A DNA stretch of 64,000 bases from Acinetobacter sp. ANC 3832 (GTDB taxonomy: Bacteria; Pseudomonadota; Gammaproteobacteria; Pseudomonadales; Moraxellaceae), in assembly GCF_002135415.1 (NCBI RefSeq), contig NZ_NEGJ01000006.1:95438-159437 (forward strand). Reading direction: 5' to 3'. The notes under the pieces are model-generated. The model worked only from the letters and a program-made list of their open reading frames with translations, made no database searches and was not told where the DNA came from. The position numbers and the translations under genes were made by a program. Shown piece after piece: positions 37,458-47,304 of this stretch; the stretch's first letter is position 1; each line of letters starts with the position of its first letter.

Positions 37458-38138
37458 TTACAAGGTCGCTAAAATATCTTTCAATGTTTGACTTGGATGT
37501 TCAGACTGAGTAATTGGACGACCAATCACCAAATGCGTCGAACCATCTAGCATCGCTTGCTTGGGTGTCACAATACGTTTTTGATCATCTGCATTTGAAC
37601 CTTCTGGACGAATACCAGGTGTCACCAATGCAAAGTCTTGACCTAATTCTTGACGTAACATTTTTGCTTCTTGCGCCGAACACACCACACCATCCAAGCC
37701 ACTTTCTTGCGTTAATTTTGCAAGACGTTTCACTTGTTCAAATGGTTCAATATCTAAACCAATATCACGTAAATCTTCACGACTCATTGAGGTTAAAACA
37801 GTCACAGCAATTAATTGTGTCTGATAATTTCCTGCTTTTAATCGAGATACGCAGGTTTCCATCATCTTACGACCACCAGATGCATGTACATTTACCATCC
37901 ATACACCTAAGTCAGCAGCAGCACAAACCGCTTGAGCCGTCGTATTTGGAATATCGTGAAATTTTAAATCTAAAAATACTTCAAATTTTCGGTCTTGTAA
38001 GGCTCTTACAATAGATTGACCTTCATGAGTGAAAAGCTCTTTTCCGACTTTAACTCGACATAGTGATGGATCTAACTGCTCTGCAATTGATAACGCTTCA
38101 TATTGGCTTTTAGCATCTAATGCAACAATGATACTCAA
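37458..38138 (-). CDS. pyrF: Orotidine 5'-phosphate decarboxylase
   Basis: 226 residues. OMP decarboxylase catalyses the last step of UMP synthesis. The signature D-x-K-x-x-D-I is seen as [12 protein letters not shown] (near 55-66), and GIRP and IGRPIT phosphate-loop residues near the C-terminus are present. The start is TTG at 38138, preceded by GGAAG. A good promoter is placed at 38173-38201. Its downstream neighbour lysO is convergent. Confidence 0.95.
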   Translation of the reverse strand: MSIIVALDAKSQYEALSIAEQLDPSLCRVKVGKELFTHEGQSIVRALQDRKFEVFLDLKFHDIPNTTAQAVCAAADLGVWMVNVHASGGRKMMETCVSRLKAGNYQTQLIAVTVLTSMSREDLRDIGLDIEPFEQVKRLAKLTQESGLDGVVCSAQEAKMLRQELGQDFALVTPGIRPEGSNADDQKRIVTPKQAMLDGSTHLVIGRPITQSEHPSQTLKDILATL

Positions 38139-38440
38139 GAGACTCTACTTCCATCACATAAAAAGATGGCACATTATAATCAGCTGACCTTATGCTGTAA
38201 AATCAACAAGCCTATCTTTTCTCGCTTATTACTCTTTTTTGTGGGTTTTATTATTTTCTGATTCAATAAGCATCCATATAGTCAGCATTGCTCATTCTAT
38301 ATAATAAATATTATTCTAACTTATCGAGAAATAGATGGCTTTATTCAAACAGTCTATTATTCAGTATTTTTTAATGATCAAAAATTAAAACTATCCATCA
38401 GAAATATTATATTTAAATACAAAATCTAAATTTCAAATAA
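38139..38440. other. Intergenic region between lapA terminator and pyrF
   Basis: About 300 AT-rich bases. Apart from the pyrF promoter near its left end I see nothing: no credible reading frame above 20 codons and no strong hairpin. Confidence 0.5.
38173..38201 (-). promoter_or_regulatory. Sigma-70 promoter of pyrF
   Basis: On the minus strand TTTACA (38196-38201), a 17-base spacer and TATAAT (38173-38178), placing the start of transcription about 30 bases before the TTG start codon. Confidence 0.65.
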
Positions 38441-38474
38441 AAAAAAGCCCCCTACTATCAAAGTAAAGAGCTTT
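38438..38474 (-). terminator. Terminator of the ihfB-lapA unit
   Basis: On the minus strand AAAGCTCTTTAC pairs with GTAGGGGGCTTT (12 bp with several G-U pairs) followed by a run of eight or nine U. Confidence 0.8.
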
Positions 38475-38488
38475 CATAATTCATATTA

Positions 38489-38854
38489 TTATAAAGGTTT
38501 AGAAGTTTTATCTTCAGTATGTACGTCTAATACTGTCTTTTCATGACGTACATTTGCGACTGCTTCTGCCGCAGCCAATTGAGCGGTTTGTATTTGTTCT
38601 TTTCGTAAGTAGTCTATATCTTTACGGAGGCGTTTAATTTCCCAGCTCGTTTGGAATACTCGGAATACCTGAACACCCAACAACAAACCTGCAACAATAC
38701 CAATTGCTAAAGTAAACAACAGTAACAATCCTAAGCGCATTGCTGGAATCTGTGTAAACCATAAGTCTACTGCGAGCTCAGTCCCATTCAGCAACACCAA
38801 AGCTAATGCATAACCAAATACAGCTATCAGCAGCAGTACTAATACATAGCGCAT
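38489..38854 (-). CDS. lapA: LapA-domain inner-membrane protein
   Basis: About 121 residues from ATG 38854 (GGGG upstream); a GTG at 38860 is an alternative. Two membrane helices (about 2-22 and 40-62) are followed by a charged coiled-coil tail (EIKRLRKDIDYLRKEQ). In E. coli LapA works with LapB to control LpxC and LPS synthesis. No lapB lies beside it here. It follows ihfB by 24 bases and ends at a strong terminator, so ihfB-lapA is an operon, a common gammaproteobacterial order after rpsA. Confidence 0.85.
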   Translation of the reverse strand: MRYVLVLLLIAVFGYALALVLLNGTELAVDLWFTQIPAMRLGLLLLFTLAIGIVAGLLLGVQVFRVFQTSWEIKRLRKDIDYLRKEQIQTAQLAAAEAVANVRHEKTVLDVHTEDKTSKPL

Positions 38855-38878
38855 AAACACCCCATTATTCGAATTTTA

Positions 38879-39181
38879 TTAATCGGCAGACTCGTTTACT
38901 GCATCACGTAGTGCTTTACCAGGTTTAAAGTGCGGAACTGCTTTAGCAGCAACTTCAACAGATTTACCTGTTTTAGGATTACGACCTACGCGTGGATCAC
39001 GATGGTGTAATGCAAAGCTACCGAACCCTCGGATTTCAATACGATCATCCGACGATAATGATGCAATCATTTGATCGATCATAATTTTAACAGCTTCTTC
39101 CACCAATGGCTCAGCCAAATGCGGATTTTTAAGCGCTATTCGTTCTATTAAGTCAGACTTATTAAGTGCTTCAGTTGTCAT
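38879..39181 (-). CDS. ihfB: Integration host factor subunit beta
   Basis: 100 residues, a DNA-bending HU/IHF-fold protein. The DNA-binding beta-arm is [22 protein letters not shown] (about 50-72), with the Pro that intercalates in the minor groove. The N-terminal helix [14 protein letters not shown] and C-terminal [12 protein letters not shown] match IHF-beta rather than HU. It works as a dimer with IHF-alpha (not in this window). Follows rpsA after a terminator. Confidence 0.95.
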   Translation of the reverse strand: MTTEALNKSDLIERIALKNPHLAEPLVEEAVKIMIDQMIASLSSDDRIEIRGFGSFALHHRDPRVGRNPKTGKSVEVAAKAVPHFKPGKALRDAVNESAD

Positions 39182-39243
39182 TTAAGACCTCATTCATTTT
39201 AATGCTATTTGCTATGCTATAAATAATATCCTTTTTAAATACA

Positions 39244-39281
39244 AAAAGGTAGCGCAGTCATTAAATACTACGCTACCTTTT
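39244..39281 (-). terminator. Terminator of rpsA
   Basis: AAAAGGTAGCG / CGCTACCTTTT, an 11-bp perfect stem with a 16-base loop; on the minus strand it is followed by TTTTTG. It lies 60-95 bases past the rpsA stop. Confidence 0.75.
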
Positions 39282-39340
39282 ACAGTAATTGTATAAAAAG
39301 TATTAATTAATTACATTTAATAATACTTCTTAACAACAAC

Positions 39341-41023
39341 TTAGTGATTCATTTGAGCTTTGATCAAATCACCAATAGTCTTAGGACCATTTTCTTGACC
39401 AGCAACAGTCGCTGTAGTTTTCAAGTTAGCAACTGCTTCTTTTTCTTCAGCTTCGTCTTTCGCTTTGATAGACAAGTTGATAGAACGAGATTTACGATCA
39501 ACATTGATGATTTTCGCTTCAACTTCTTGACCAACTTCTAAGAATTTAGTTGCATCTTCAACGCGATCACGGTTGATTTCAGATGCTTTCAAAGAAGCTT
39601 CAACTTCATCAGCTAACTTAATAGTTGCGCCTTTAGCATCAACTGCAGTTACTGTACCTTTAACCAACGCACCGCGTTCGTTAGCAGCTAAGAAGTCATT
39701 GAACGGATCGTTGTTCATTTGTTTGATACCAAGGCTAATACGATTGCCTTCAGCATCTACAGATAAGATAACCGCTTCAACAGTGTCACCTTTCTTGTAA
39801 CGACGGATAGCTTCTTCGCCTTGTTCGTTCCAAGAAATATCAGACAAGTGAACAAGACCATCGATACCGCCAGGTAAACCGATGAAGATACCGAAATCAG
39901 TGATTGATTTAATAGTACCAGAAACTTTTTCGCCTTTGTCGTGATCTTTAGCAAACTCTTCCCATGGATTAGCACGAGTTTGTTTGATACCAAGAGAAAT
40001 ACGACGACGCTCTTCATCAACTTCAAGAACCATAACATCAACTTCGTCACCAATCTGAACAACTTTAGATGGGTGGATGTTTTTGTTAGTGTGATCCATT
40101 TCTGAAACGTGTACTAAACCTTCAACGCCTTCAGCGATTTCAGCAAAGCAACCGTAATCAGTTAAATTCGTTACACGAGCTTTAACGATTGAACCTTTAG
40201 GATAACGGTTCATGATCGCTAACCATGGATCTTCGCCTAATTGTTTAAGGCCTAAAGATACGCGGTTACGTTCTTTGTCAAATTTAAGTACTTTAACAGT
40301 AACTTCCTGACCCACTTCAACAACTTCTGAAGGGTGTTTGATGCGTTTCCAAGCCATATCTGTGATATGTAGAAGACCGTCAATACCACCAAGGTCAACG
40401 AATGCGCCATAATCAGTAAGGTTCTTAATTGTACCTGTAACTGTTTGACCTTCTTCAAGTTGAGAAAGTAATGCTTCACGATCAGCTGAAGATTCAGCTT
40501 CCATAACTGCACGACGAGATACAACAACGTTATTACGTTTAGCATCAAGTTTAATTACTTTAAACTCTAACTCTTTACCTTCAAGGTGAGTCGTGTCACG
40601 GATAGGACGAGTGTCTACCAAAGAACCTGGTAAGAATGCACGAACTGGACCGATGTCAACAGTGAAACCGCCTTTAACCTTACCAGAAATAATACCAGTA
40701 ACGATTTCGCCGTCTTCAAAGATTTTTTCAAGTTTAGTCCAAGTTTCAGCACGTTTCGCTTTTTCACGTGATAAAACAGTTTGACCCATACCGTTGTCAA
40801 GCGCTTCAACAACAACATCAACTGTGTCGCCAACTTGAACTTCAAGTTCACGTTGTTCATTTAAGAATTCAGAGCGAGATACAACACCTTCAGATTTAAG
40901 GCCAGTATCAACAGTTACCCAGTCAGAATCGATGCTAACAACGATACCTTGGATGACTGCACCCTTTTCAACGTTGAGGTTTAATTCGCTTGCTTCAAAG
41001 AGGGCTGCAAAAGATTCGGTCAT
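39341..41023 (-). CDS. rpsA: 30S ribosomal protein S1
   Basis: 560 residues with six S1 OB-fold repeats. Repeated G-x-V-x-x-I-T-D/F-G-x-F motifs (for example [49 protein letters not shown]) are easily seen; repeats 1 and 2 near the N-terminus are more divergent, as in other S1 proteins that bind the ribosome. It unwinds and recruits mRNA on the small subunit. The gene follows cmk with a 117-base gap, the standard order. Confidence 0.98.
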   Translation of the reverse strand: MTESFAALFEASELNLNVEKGAVIQGIVVSIDSDWVTVDTGLKSEGVVSRSEFLNEQRELEVQVGDTVDVVVEALDNGMGQTVLSREKAKRAETWTKLEKIFEDGEIVTGIISGKVKGGFTVDIGPVRAFLPGSLVDTRPIRDTTHLEGKELEFKVIKLDAKRNNVVVSRRAVMEAESSADREALLSQLEEGQTVTGTIKNLTDYGAFVDLGGIDGLLHITDMAWKRIKHPSEVVEVGQEVTVKVLKFDKERNRVSLGLKQLGEDPWLAIMNRYPKGSIVKARVTNLTDYGCFAEIAEGVEGLVHVSEMDHTNKNIHPSKVVQIGDEVDVMVLEVDEERRRISLGIKQTRANPWEEFAKDHDKGEKVSGTIKSITDFGIFIGLPGGIDGLVHLSDISWNEQGEEAIRRYKKGDTVEAVILSVDAEGNRISLGIKQMNNDPFNDFLAANERGALVKGTVTAVDAKGATIKLADEVEASLKASEINRDRVEDATKFLEVGQEVEAKIINVDRKSRSINLSIKAKDEAEEKEAVANLKTTATVAGQENGPKTIGDLIKAQMNH

Positions 41024-41140
41024 GATATACCTAAAAAGTCAGCGGTCTTGGATCAGACAAGGCCGGTTCAGTTAAGTTTCCACATAGTCCATATGAACTG
41101 ATCAAGCTATGCTTTCACTAAATATTTACATAAATATTCG

Positions 41141-41830
41141 TTAGTTAGCGAACTGAGCATCAACATAAGTTGTCATTAGATTAAACACTTCATCAATGTT
41201 CAAAGTTGAACTATCAATGATATAAGCATCATCTGCTGGCTTGAGTGGAGCAACGCTTCGCTCCATATCTCGCTTATCTCGCGCTTGTATATTCGCTAAA
41301 ATGTCGCCTATTTTAACATCCAGCCCCATACCCTGCAACTGTTTTACACGACGTTCCGCTCTAGATTCAGCAGAAGCCGTCAAGTAAATCTTCGCTTTTG
41401 CCTCTGGGAAAATGGCAGTCGCCATATCACGCCCATCTGCAACCAACCCTGGCACTTGCGCAAAAGCACGTTGGCGCTCAAAAAGTGCTGTTCTAAGTAC
41501 AGGAATTGCAGCAACTTTTGAAGCAAATTCTCCAACTCTTTCTGTACGAATCGTTGAAGTCACATCCACACCATCCAAAATGACCAATGTGCCTGTTTCA
41601 GTAGCTCTAAACTCGATGTCTAAATTTGTTGCAATTGTAACGCTTTGTTCAAGGACGTCTTGGTGATCCAATTCATCGATTAAATCTTTCTGATGCAATG
41701 ACAACCCAAGTAAGCGATATAAAGCACCTGAATCTAACAAATGGAATTGATAATGCTCAGCTAATTTTGCTGCAAGTGTGCCTTTTCCAGAACCACTTGG
41801 CCCATCAATCGTAATAATTTGAATTGTCAT
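41141..41830 (-). CDS. cmk: Cytidylate kinase
   Basis: 229 residues. The P-loop is [11 protein letters not shown] (residues about 10-20), the nucleoside-binding region SGALYRLLG near 37 and the conserved [11 protein letters not shown] near 133. It phosphorylates CMP and dCMP with ATP. Sits directly upstream of rpsA, a conserved gammaproteobacterial pair; gap to the SRPBCC gene upstream is only 12 bases. Confidence 0.96.
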   Translation of the reverse strand: MTIQIITIDGPSGSGKGTLAAKLAEHYQFHLLDSGALYRLLGLSLHQKDLIDELDHQDVLEQSVTIATNLDIEFRATETGTLVILDGVDVTSTIRTERVGEFASKVAAIPVLRTALFERQRAFAQVPGLVADGRDMATAIFPEAKAKIYLTASAESRAERRVKQLQGMGLDVKIGDILANIQARDKRDMERSVAPLKPADDAYIIDSSTLNIDEVFNLMTTYVDAQFAN

Positions 41831-41842
41831 TTAAAGTCCAAT

Positions 41843-42277
41843 CTAAGCTACAGATTTTGCTAATTTAGAAAAACCAAGTGTAATCGCAAGTTTCAACTGT
41901 GCAAGTATTAATTTACTTACAAAGGGTGCACGTGCTTGTAATTCAATCGTATATTTAACTAAAGTTTTATTTGGTGTAATCGCCTCAAACTCAATAATAC
42001 CAATATGATGCTTAATCAATGGATTATTAATCAGTTTATATTCAATGCGTTTATTGATGTCTACCAATGTGATCTGCTCCTGAATCGGTTTGATCGGCCC
42101 AAAACCCATACGGCGTATTGAACCCAAACCATCTGGACGACCTGGATCTGTCGAATCTTTGACACGAACCACTTGCACAGGCGCAAATGCAATATTATAA
42201 GTCGCATGTTTTGAAAGCAAATCAAATACTCGATCGATTGGCGCATTAAACTCTTTTTTTACTTGAATTGAATTCAT
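41843..42277 (-). CDS. SRPBCC (START/polyketide-cyclase-like) family protein
   Basis: 144 residues from ATG 42277, which has AAGGAA at ideal spacing; a longer frame to 42337 adds 20 hydrophobic residues and is not supported. The helix-grip fold pattern is seen at the start: IQVKKEFNAPIDRVFDLLSKHATYN, then GLGSIRRMGFG. Such proteins bind or process small hydrophobic ligands. No catalytic residues can be named. It is 12 bases upstream of cmk and may be co-transcribed. Confidence 0.8.
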   Translation of the reverse strand: MNSIQVKKEFNAPIDRVFDLLSKHATYNIAFAPVQVVRVKDSTDPGRPDGLGSIRRMGFGPIKPIQEQITLVDINKRIEYKLINNPLIKHHIGIIEFEAITPNKTLVKYTIELQARAPFVSKLILAQLKLAITLGFSKLAKSVA

Positions 42278-42358
42278 TGTTATTCCTTTCTTTGTGGGTA
42301 TTAGAACAAATATAATTTTGACAATATAAATTGTCATTAAAGATGATTATATTCTAAT

Positions 42359-42880
42359 TTATTTATGTAGATCTTTTAATGACTTTTGTTGCATCTTGAG
42401 TTGCTTTTTTTGTTCACGACGCATTTTAAAAAAATCTGATAATTGAATTGAACATTGCTCTTGAAGACAACCACCTTCAAATTCAAAGACATGATTGTAA
42501 TAACCACTTTGTAATAATTGTCGTGCACTAACCAACGAACCTGCTTTGGGTTCAGTCGTTGCAAACACAACTCGCTGAATTCGAGCATGAATTAAAGCCC
42601 CGACACACATTGTGCAGGGTTCAAGGGTCACATACAAGGTTGCATCATCAGGTAAGCGATAATTCTGTAAATGTGTGCTTGCTTGTCTTAATGCTTGAAT
42701 TTCAGCATGTGCTGTTGGATCATGACTAGTAATTGGACAATTAAAACCCTGCCCAATTATTTCACCTTGACTCACAATCACGGCACCAACAGGTATTTCT
42801 TGTTTAGAAGCAGCGAATGCAGCTTGCTCGAAAGCCAACTGCATCCATTTTTCATCTTCAATTTTTTGTATTTCAATCAT
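42359..42880 (-). CDS. tadA: tRNA adenosine(34) deaminase
   Basis: 173 residues. Converts A34 to inosine in tRNA-Arg(ACG). Zinc-site residues are complete: the H-A-E of THAEIQA-like sequence DPTAHAEIQAL near 58, and P-C-T-M-C near 90. The N-terminal IGQGFNCP segment matches the family. The C-terminal tail (about 20 residues, Lys/Gln-rich: RREQKKQLKMQQK) is longer and more basic than the E. coli form. It is 6 bases from the enoyl-CoA hydratase-family gene upstream. Confidence 0.94.
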   Translation of the reverse strand: MIEIQKIEDEKWMQLAFEQAAFAASKQEIPVGAVIVSQGEIIGQGFNCPITSHDPTAHAEIQALRQASTHLQNYRLPDDATLYVTLEPCTMCVGALIHARIQRVVFATTEPKAGSLVSARQLLQSGYYNHVFEFEGGCLQEQCSIQLSDFFKMRREQKKQLKMQQKSLKDLHK

Positions 42881-42886
42881 GTATAT

Positions 42887-44008
42887 TTAAATGACACCAT
42901 ACTGCTTCAGCAATACATTCCAGCTTTCAATATTGGTTAACGGAGGATTCTTAGATAAAATTCCTGCCAAGCTCAGTGACTCAGTCGCTTCCCATTCAGG
43001 TGACAAATCTTTATCAACTAAACGTGCACGCACACCTTCAACGAAGTCAGGATGACGGATTTTCCAATTCGAAATCTGTTTTTCTAACTCAAATACTTCT
43101 GACCAAGAATGAACTTGTCTACCCCATTGCCATAATAACCATGTGATTGCAGCTGTACTTGGTGAACCCTTCTGTAAGTTTTCACTTGCTTGGCGTAACC
43201 AATCGCTACGCGCATCACTCAACCCAATAATAGATTGATAGTCTTGCTCAAAATTAACACCACGGCAAACACTATGTATCACATCAAGTGAATTCTGCAA
43301 TGGACCCGGTGAAACAGGACGATGCATACCATTTAAAGTATCATCCAAAGCACGGAAATCACCCGCTGGGTAATGCCCCCAATCAATATCAAGCAGTTTC
43401 TGTAACACAACATCACGCTGTGCATCACAAATATGCGTTGCCCAACCAATACCATAACCACCGGCGGCAGTCATAATTGAACCTGTTAATCCAGTGAATA
43501 ATCCAATTGGGCCACGATCTGCTAAAAAGCGTGTCGCGCCGACATCAGGATATAAACCGATATTTACTTCAGGCATTGCTAAGCGTGAATAAGGTGTCAC
43601 TAAACGGAATGGTGCAGCCATAAACAGACCTAAACCACCACCCATTACATAACCTTCACCCCAAACTACGATCGGTTTGGCATAGTTATGCAACAACAAA
43701 TCAAGCGCATACTCAGTTTCAAAAAATTGATTGGCTGTATCAACTTCATTATTAATCACAAGTTGACGTAATTTACGAACATCACCACCTGCACAAAATG
43801 CTTTCGGTGTTGTTGAGTCTAACCAAATCGATTTTACTGATGGATCAGTATGAAAATCTTCAAACAGCTTTAATAGTGCTGCAACAATAGATTCATCCAA
43901 TGCATGAAGAGATTTTGGACGGTTCAGACGAACAATGCGCCAACCATTTTTTGCTTCTTCAATGATTAAATCTGGGTGATAGTTGTTTGTATCGGGAGAA
44001 TTTGTCAT
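42887..44008 (-). CDS. Enoyl-CoA hydratase/isomerase family protein (3-hydroxyisobutyryl-CoA hydrolase-like)
   Basis: 373 residues. Crotonase fold. The oxyanion-hole segments are FCAGGDVRKL near 70 and GYVMGGGLGLFMAAPFRLVT near 119, followed by MPEVNIGLYPDVGATRFL, the MPE/PDVG pattern typical of 3-hydroxyisobutyryl-CoA hydrolase and its relatives (valine degradation). The C-terminal extension beyond the crotonase core also suits that group. No valine-degradation genes are adjacent. Overlaps the ung stop by 4 bases (ATGA), so they are probably co-transcribed. Confidence 0.88.
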   Translation of the reverse strand: MTNSPDTNNYHPDLIIEEAKNGWRIVRLNRPKSLHALDESIVAALLKLFEDFHTDPSVKSIWLDSTTPKAFCAGGDVRKLRQLVINNEVDTANQFFETEYALDLLLHNYAKPIVVWGEGYVMGGGLGLFMAAPFRLVTPYSRLAMPEVNIGLYPDVGATRFLADRGPIGLFTGLTGSIMTAAGGYGIGWATHICDAQRDVVLQKLLDIDWGHYPAGDFRALDDTLNGMHRPVSPGPLQNSLDVIHSVCRGVNFEQDYQSIIGLSDARSDWLRQASENLQKGSPSTAAITWLLWQWGRQVHSWSEVFELEKQISNWKIRHPDFVEGVRARLVDKDLSPEWEATESLSLAGILSKNPPLTNIESWNVLLKQYGVI

Positions 44009-44718
44009 GCGTCCAGCTGCCAGTCAATCGGCTCAATGCCATTTTGTTTCAGATAATTATTTGTTTTAGAAAAAACTTTACAACCAAAAAAACCACCTCG
44101 GTTTGCCGCTAAAGGAGATGGATGAGCAGCAGTTAAAACCAAATGCTTATTTTGATCAATACGTTGTCCTTTTCGTTGAGCATAAGCACCCCAAAGTATA
44201 AATACCACATGCTCACGTTGTTCATTTAGCACATCAATAACCGTATTGGTAAAGTCTTCCCAACCCTGTTTTTGATGCGATGTTGGCTGTCCTGCTTCCA
44301 CCGTTAAAACACTATTGAGTAAAAGTACACCTTGTTGGGCCCATTTACTTAAATCACCATGTTTAGATGAAGGAATTGCCAAATCTGTATTCAATTCATG
44401 GAAAATATTACGTAAGGATGGCGGTAAAGCCAATCCTTTTTGCACAGAAAAACTTAAACCATTGGCTTGATTTGGTCCATGATATGGATCTTGACCCAAA
44501 ATAACCGCTTTTACATTCGGTAATGGCGTAGTATTTAATGCATTAAAAATGAGTGAACTGGGAGGATAAACCACTTTTTCTGCATTTTTTTCAGCAATTA
44601 AAAAATTTCTGAGCTGATCCATTTTTGAACCCAACAAAAATTCTGTCAAACTGCTTTTCCAGCAATCGTCCAACCGAACTTGATTCAATTTGGTTTGCTC
44701 TTGTTCCGTTAATTGCAT
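44005..44718 (-). CDS. ung: Uracil-DNA glycosylase
   Basis: 237 residues. Removes uracil from DNA to start base-excision repair. Family 1 motifs: water-activating loop GQDPYHGPNQANGLSFSV near 75, LLLNSVLTVEAG near 130, and the leucine-loop HPSPLAANRGGFFGC near 195. All catalytic residues (Asp and His) are seen. ATG 44718 preceded by a 38-base gap to the queD stop. Confidence 0.96.
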   Translation of the reverse strand: MQLTEQEQTKLNQVRLDDCWKSSLTEFLLGSKMDQLRNFLIAEKNAEKVVYPPSSLIFNALNTTPLPNVKAVILGQDPYHGPNQANGLSFSVQKGLALPPSLRNIFHELNTDLAIPSSKHGDLSKWAQQGVLLLNSVLTVEAGQPTSHQKQGWEDFTNTVIDVLNEQREHVVFILWGAYAQRKGQRIDQNKHLVLTAAHPSPLAANRGGFFGCKVFSKTNNYLKQNGIEPIDWQLDA

Positions 44719-44756
44719 TGACGTTTCATCCTAAATCTCTATACACAAGGCATTGC

Positions 44757-45353
44757 TTAAATTTTGACTTGCAAATCAACTTGCGGATTTTCAAATCTAA
44801 TCCCTTGTTTTAAATTCTCATACATATTAGGGTCAGTCCATTCAACTTGTACTTGCTCTGAAAATACAATCTGATCGAGACTTAAAATCCCCATTTGTTC
44901 ATTTTCAATATCTTCTTGAAAACTTTGCGCATAACCTGTATCCGTTTCATGCACGATCACAGAATACACTTCCACGTCACCCTCACCATTTTGAGTGATG
45001 GTTGATTTTAATACTTGTTGTGCCAAGTAGAAAAAAATACGGGAAAACTGTTCAGCTGAAGGCGAGACAGGCAAAGCCACCCATCGAGCACTAAACGTTT
45101 TGCACGCCTGTATATATTCGGCACTATCATCTTGCCAAAAACAAATTGCATGGTCAAAACTATCAAAGAGGTCTTTAATAACTCCCTTCAACAAACCAAA
45201 GTCATACACCATTTGACCATGATCCAGCTTCGAAGCTTTAAGCAACAATTCAACTTTGTAGCTATGCCCATGAATCGAACGCTTACAACGATCAGATGTG
45301 CAGTTACGCACGATGTGCGCATTTTCAAACTTAAATAACTTACGAATTAACAT
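44757..45353 (-). CDS. queD: 6-carboxy-tetrahydropterin synthase family protein (QueD-like), long form
   Basis: 198 residues, against about 120 for E. coli QueD. The first 40 residues hold the zinc His FENAHIVRN and the region DRCKRSIHGHSYKVELLL with Cys and HGH; here four residues separate Cys and HGH rather than the three of E. coli. A later acidic stretch with HETDTGYAQ supplies the third family region. The last 50 residues (DQIVFSEQVQVEWTDPNMY) are an extension. QueD makes the queuosine precursor from dihydroneopterin triphosphate. Single gene, not near other que genes. The family is firm, the exact reaction less so. Confidence 0.82.
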   Translation of the reverse strand: MLIRKLFKFENAHIVRNCTSDRCKRSIHGHSYKVELLLKASKLDHGQMVYDFGLLKGVIKDLFDSFDHAICFWQDDSAEYIQACKTFSARWVALPVSPSAEQFSRIFFYLAQQVLKSTITQNGEGDVEVYSVIVHETDTGYAQSFQEDIENEQMGILSLDQIVFSEQVQVEWTDPNMYENLKQGIRFENPQVDLQVKI

Positions 45354-45559
45354 GTGCCAAATAGTTCAACAAGACGTTAAGAATTTTGATTATAAAGCAA
45401 AATTGAAACACTGAGCATTAATTTTAACGTTGATTGCAATAGGCAATAAGTCTGAACATGGCATGATTTGAGTTTTTAAAATAACCAAAAGATCCTACAA
45501 TAAGAACCCACCAAAAACCTACCTCACAAAAATAACATTTAAAGCCATAAAATTAGAAA

Positions 45560-46516
45560 TTAAAATGGCGCTAAACTTCTTGCATATACAAAGACTTGTT
45601 TATCTTTTCGCATTAAATGGCTCGTAAATTGGCGTTTTCGATTACTTAGTAAAACTTCAATTTGGGCTTTAAAATAATTCGACTTCACATCAAAAAGTGC
45701 TGCAAAAGCCGTTTGAATAGCAGGATCAACCGTACTAAATGGAGGGAGAACCCAGAGGTCATTTACACTTGAAAAATGCTCCATCTTGGCTTGCTTCGCA
45801 TCTACAAGTGCTTTTATTGTATTTACATCTAACTTTTCATCAATACTCGCCAACAACAAAGGTGATGCAGTATTAATATTTATTTTACTGATATTATTTA
45901 AATCAATCGGTAGTGCTGAAATATATGGCTCAATAAGCTCGTATTTCTTACCTTCAAAGCCACGAACTTGTTTCAATTCTTCAATACTGTGAAATTGTCC
46001 ATTTGCAGCTAAATACGAGTTTGGCAAACCTTGATAATAATTACTTTCAGCACCCATCGAACCAATCGGTAAATCATCTGGATCAATCCAATCAATCACT
46101 GCTTGGCTAGATTCAGCCGTTAAACCGACACGCACCAATAATTTTTCAAATAGTTTTTGTGCTACCTCATTCGGTTTTCCATCAGCATTTACAAGACTAT
46201 TTAAATTAAATCGACCTGACTCATCTTGCAATGTTCCAGAAACCATTCCATCTTCAACAGGAAATGGTGGCATCGGTTGTGCCCAAGTTTCTTGCAAATA
46301 ATCTGCACTTGCACTGGTTTGACTATCTTGAACCAATAATTCCGAAAAAAATGACTCTGCACTTTTTGCATAAAATAAAGCTTGGTTTTGTCGCATTAAA
46401 TAAGCTGTATTCTCAGTCGTATTATATTGACGCTTCGCAATGGTTGCAGCAATAATCGTCGCTAAAGCAACCATGACCAATATGGTGATTAATGCGATGC
46501 CTTTTTGCTGCTTCAT
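45560..46516 (-). CDS. gspK: Type II secretion minor pseudopilin GspK
   Basis: About 318 residues from ATG 46516 (a TTG at 46528 overlaps the gspJ stop and is an alternative). Prepilin leader QQKG/IALITILVMVALATIIAATIAKR: the usual Glu+5 is absent, the known GspK feature, which helps it cap the pseudopilus tip. The globular domain has the SAM-like helix pair LLVRVGLTAESSQAVIDWIDPD and ININTASPLLLASI. It is last in the gspH-I-J-K run. Confidence 0.93.
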   Translation of the reverse strand: MKQQKGIALITILVMVALATIIAATIAKRQYNTTENTAYLMRQNQALFYAKSAESFFSELLVQDSQTSASADYLQETWAQPMPPFPVEDGMVSGTLQDESGRFNLNSLVNADGKPNEVAQKLFEKLLVRVGLTAESSQAVIDWIDPDDLPIGSMGAESNYYQGLPNSYLAANGQFHSIEELKQVRGFEGKKYELIEPYISALPIDLNNISKININTASPLLLASIDEKLDVNTIKALVDAKQAKMEHFSSVNDLWVLPPFSTVDPAIQTAFAALFDVKSNYFKAQIEVLLSNRKRQFTSHLMRKDKQVFVYARSLAPF

Positions 46517-46524
46517 ATTCTGTC

Positions 46525-47304
46525 TCAATTGCTTGAATTGGTATTGGGCGAATTATTATTTGAATTGTTTGAGCTATTTAAATTACTTGAAGAAGAGCCA
46601 CCACTAGAATTACTATTTGAGTTTGACTGATTACTTTGACTTTGTTGTATTAAAAAGTCCGTATTTAACAAACTAAATAACCACTCATATTCCACATCAC
46701 GAACTGTAAATTTAAGCTTTAAACCTTTAGGTAACAAAGCCTGCGTGTTAGCATTATTCGCATCACCTGTTGTGTCAGGCCAACGATCACGTTCATTCGG
46801 ATTCAAAACTGAAATTTGATATTGATCTACATCCGCCAGTAAAACACTGGACAAAGGTTGAGCCGAATTCGTCATATTTAAATTACTATATTTTAAACGA
46901 TACAGCTTCTTATCTTGGGCATTATACTGATACTCAACTCGCTCATAAGGAGACAAGCCTTGCTTTAATGGATCAGTAACCCCAGTTTTACTGAATGTCA
47001 ATTTTTGATTCGCCAATATCAAAGCAGGTTGAATTTGCCCTGCTGTATTTGCATTAATCGGCATAATCTGCAAGCTATCTCGCTGAACTTGTTGATAAGC
47101 TTCTTGTAGTTGCCCTAAATTTTCTTCGTGCATTGCATTGCGATCATTGACCTTAATCAAGTAATCAAACACTTTCCACCCCATTGCTGAAAGCACCGCA
47201 AAAATAGCGATTGCAACCAGCAATTCAACCAGTGTAAATCCTGTTTTTTTAGAATATTTTTGAGATTTATCACCTGAATATTGAGCGATTTTTTTATTCT
47301 TCAC
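46525..47304 (-). CDS. gspJ: Type II secretion minor pseudopilin GspJ with Ser/Asn tail
   Basis: 259 residues from GTG 47304, overlapping the gspI stop by 4 bases (GTGA). The prepilin leader ends in TG/FTLVELLVAIAIFAVL near residue 22, with Glu+5. The globular domain follows to about 220, then a low-complexity tail of about 40 Ser, Asn and Gly residues (SQSNQSNSNSNSSGGSSSS...), unusual for GspJ. The tail is exposed in the periplasm at the tip complex with GspI and GspK. Confidence 0.93.
   Translation of the reverse strand: MKNKKIAQYSGDKSQKYSKKTGFTLVELLVAIAIFAVLSAMGWKVFDYLIKVNDRNAMHEENLGQLQEAYQQVQRDSLQIMPINANTAGQIQPALILANQKLTFSKTGVTDPLKQGLSPYERVEYQYNAQDKKLYRLKYSNLNMTNSAQPLSSVLLADVDQYQISVLNPNERDRWPDTTGDANNANTQALLPKGLKLKFTVRDVEYEWLFSLLNTDFLIQQSQSNQSNSNSNSSGGSSSSNLNSSNNSNNNSPNTNSSN

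Noticed and set aside
37514..38014. A 166-residue frame on the plus strand
   Set aside because: It lies opposite pyrF, with low-complexity His/Leu-rich translation; a shadow of the pyrF codon pattern.
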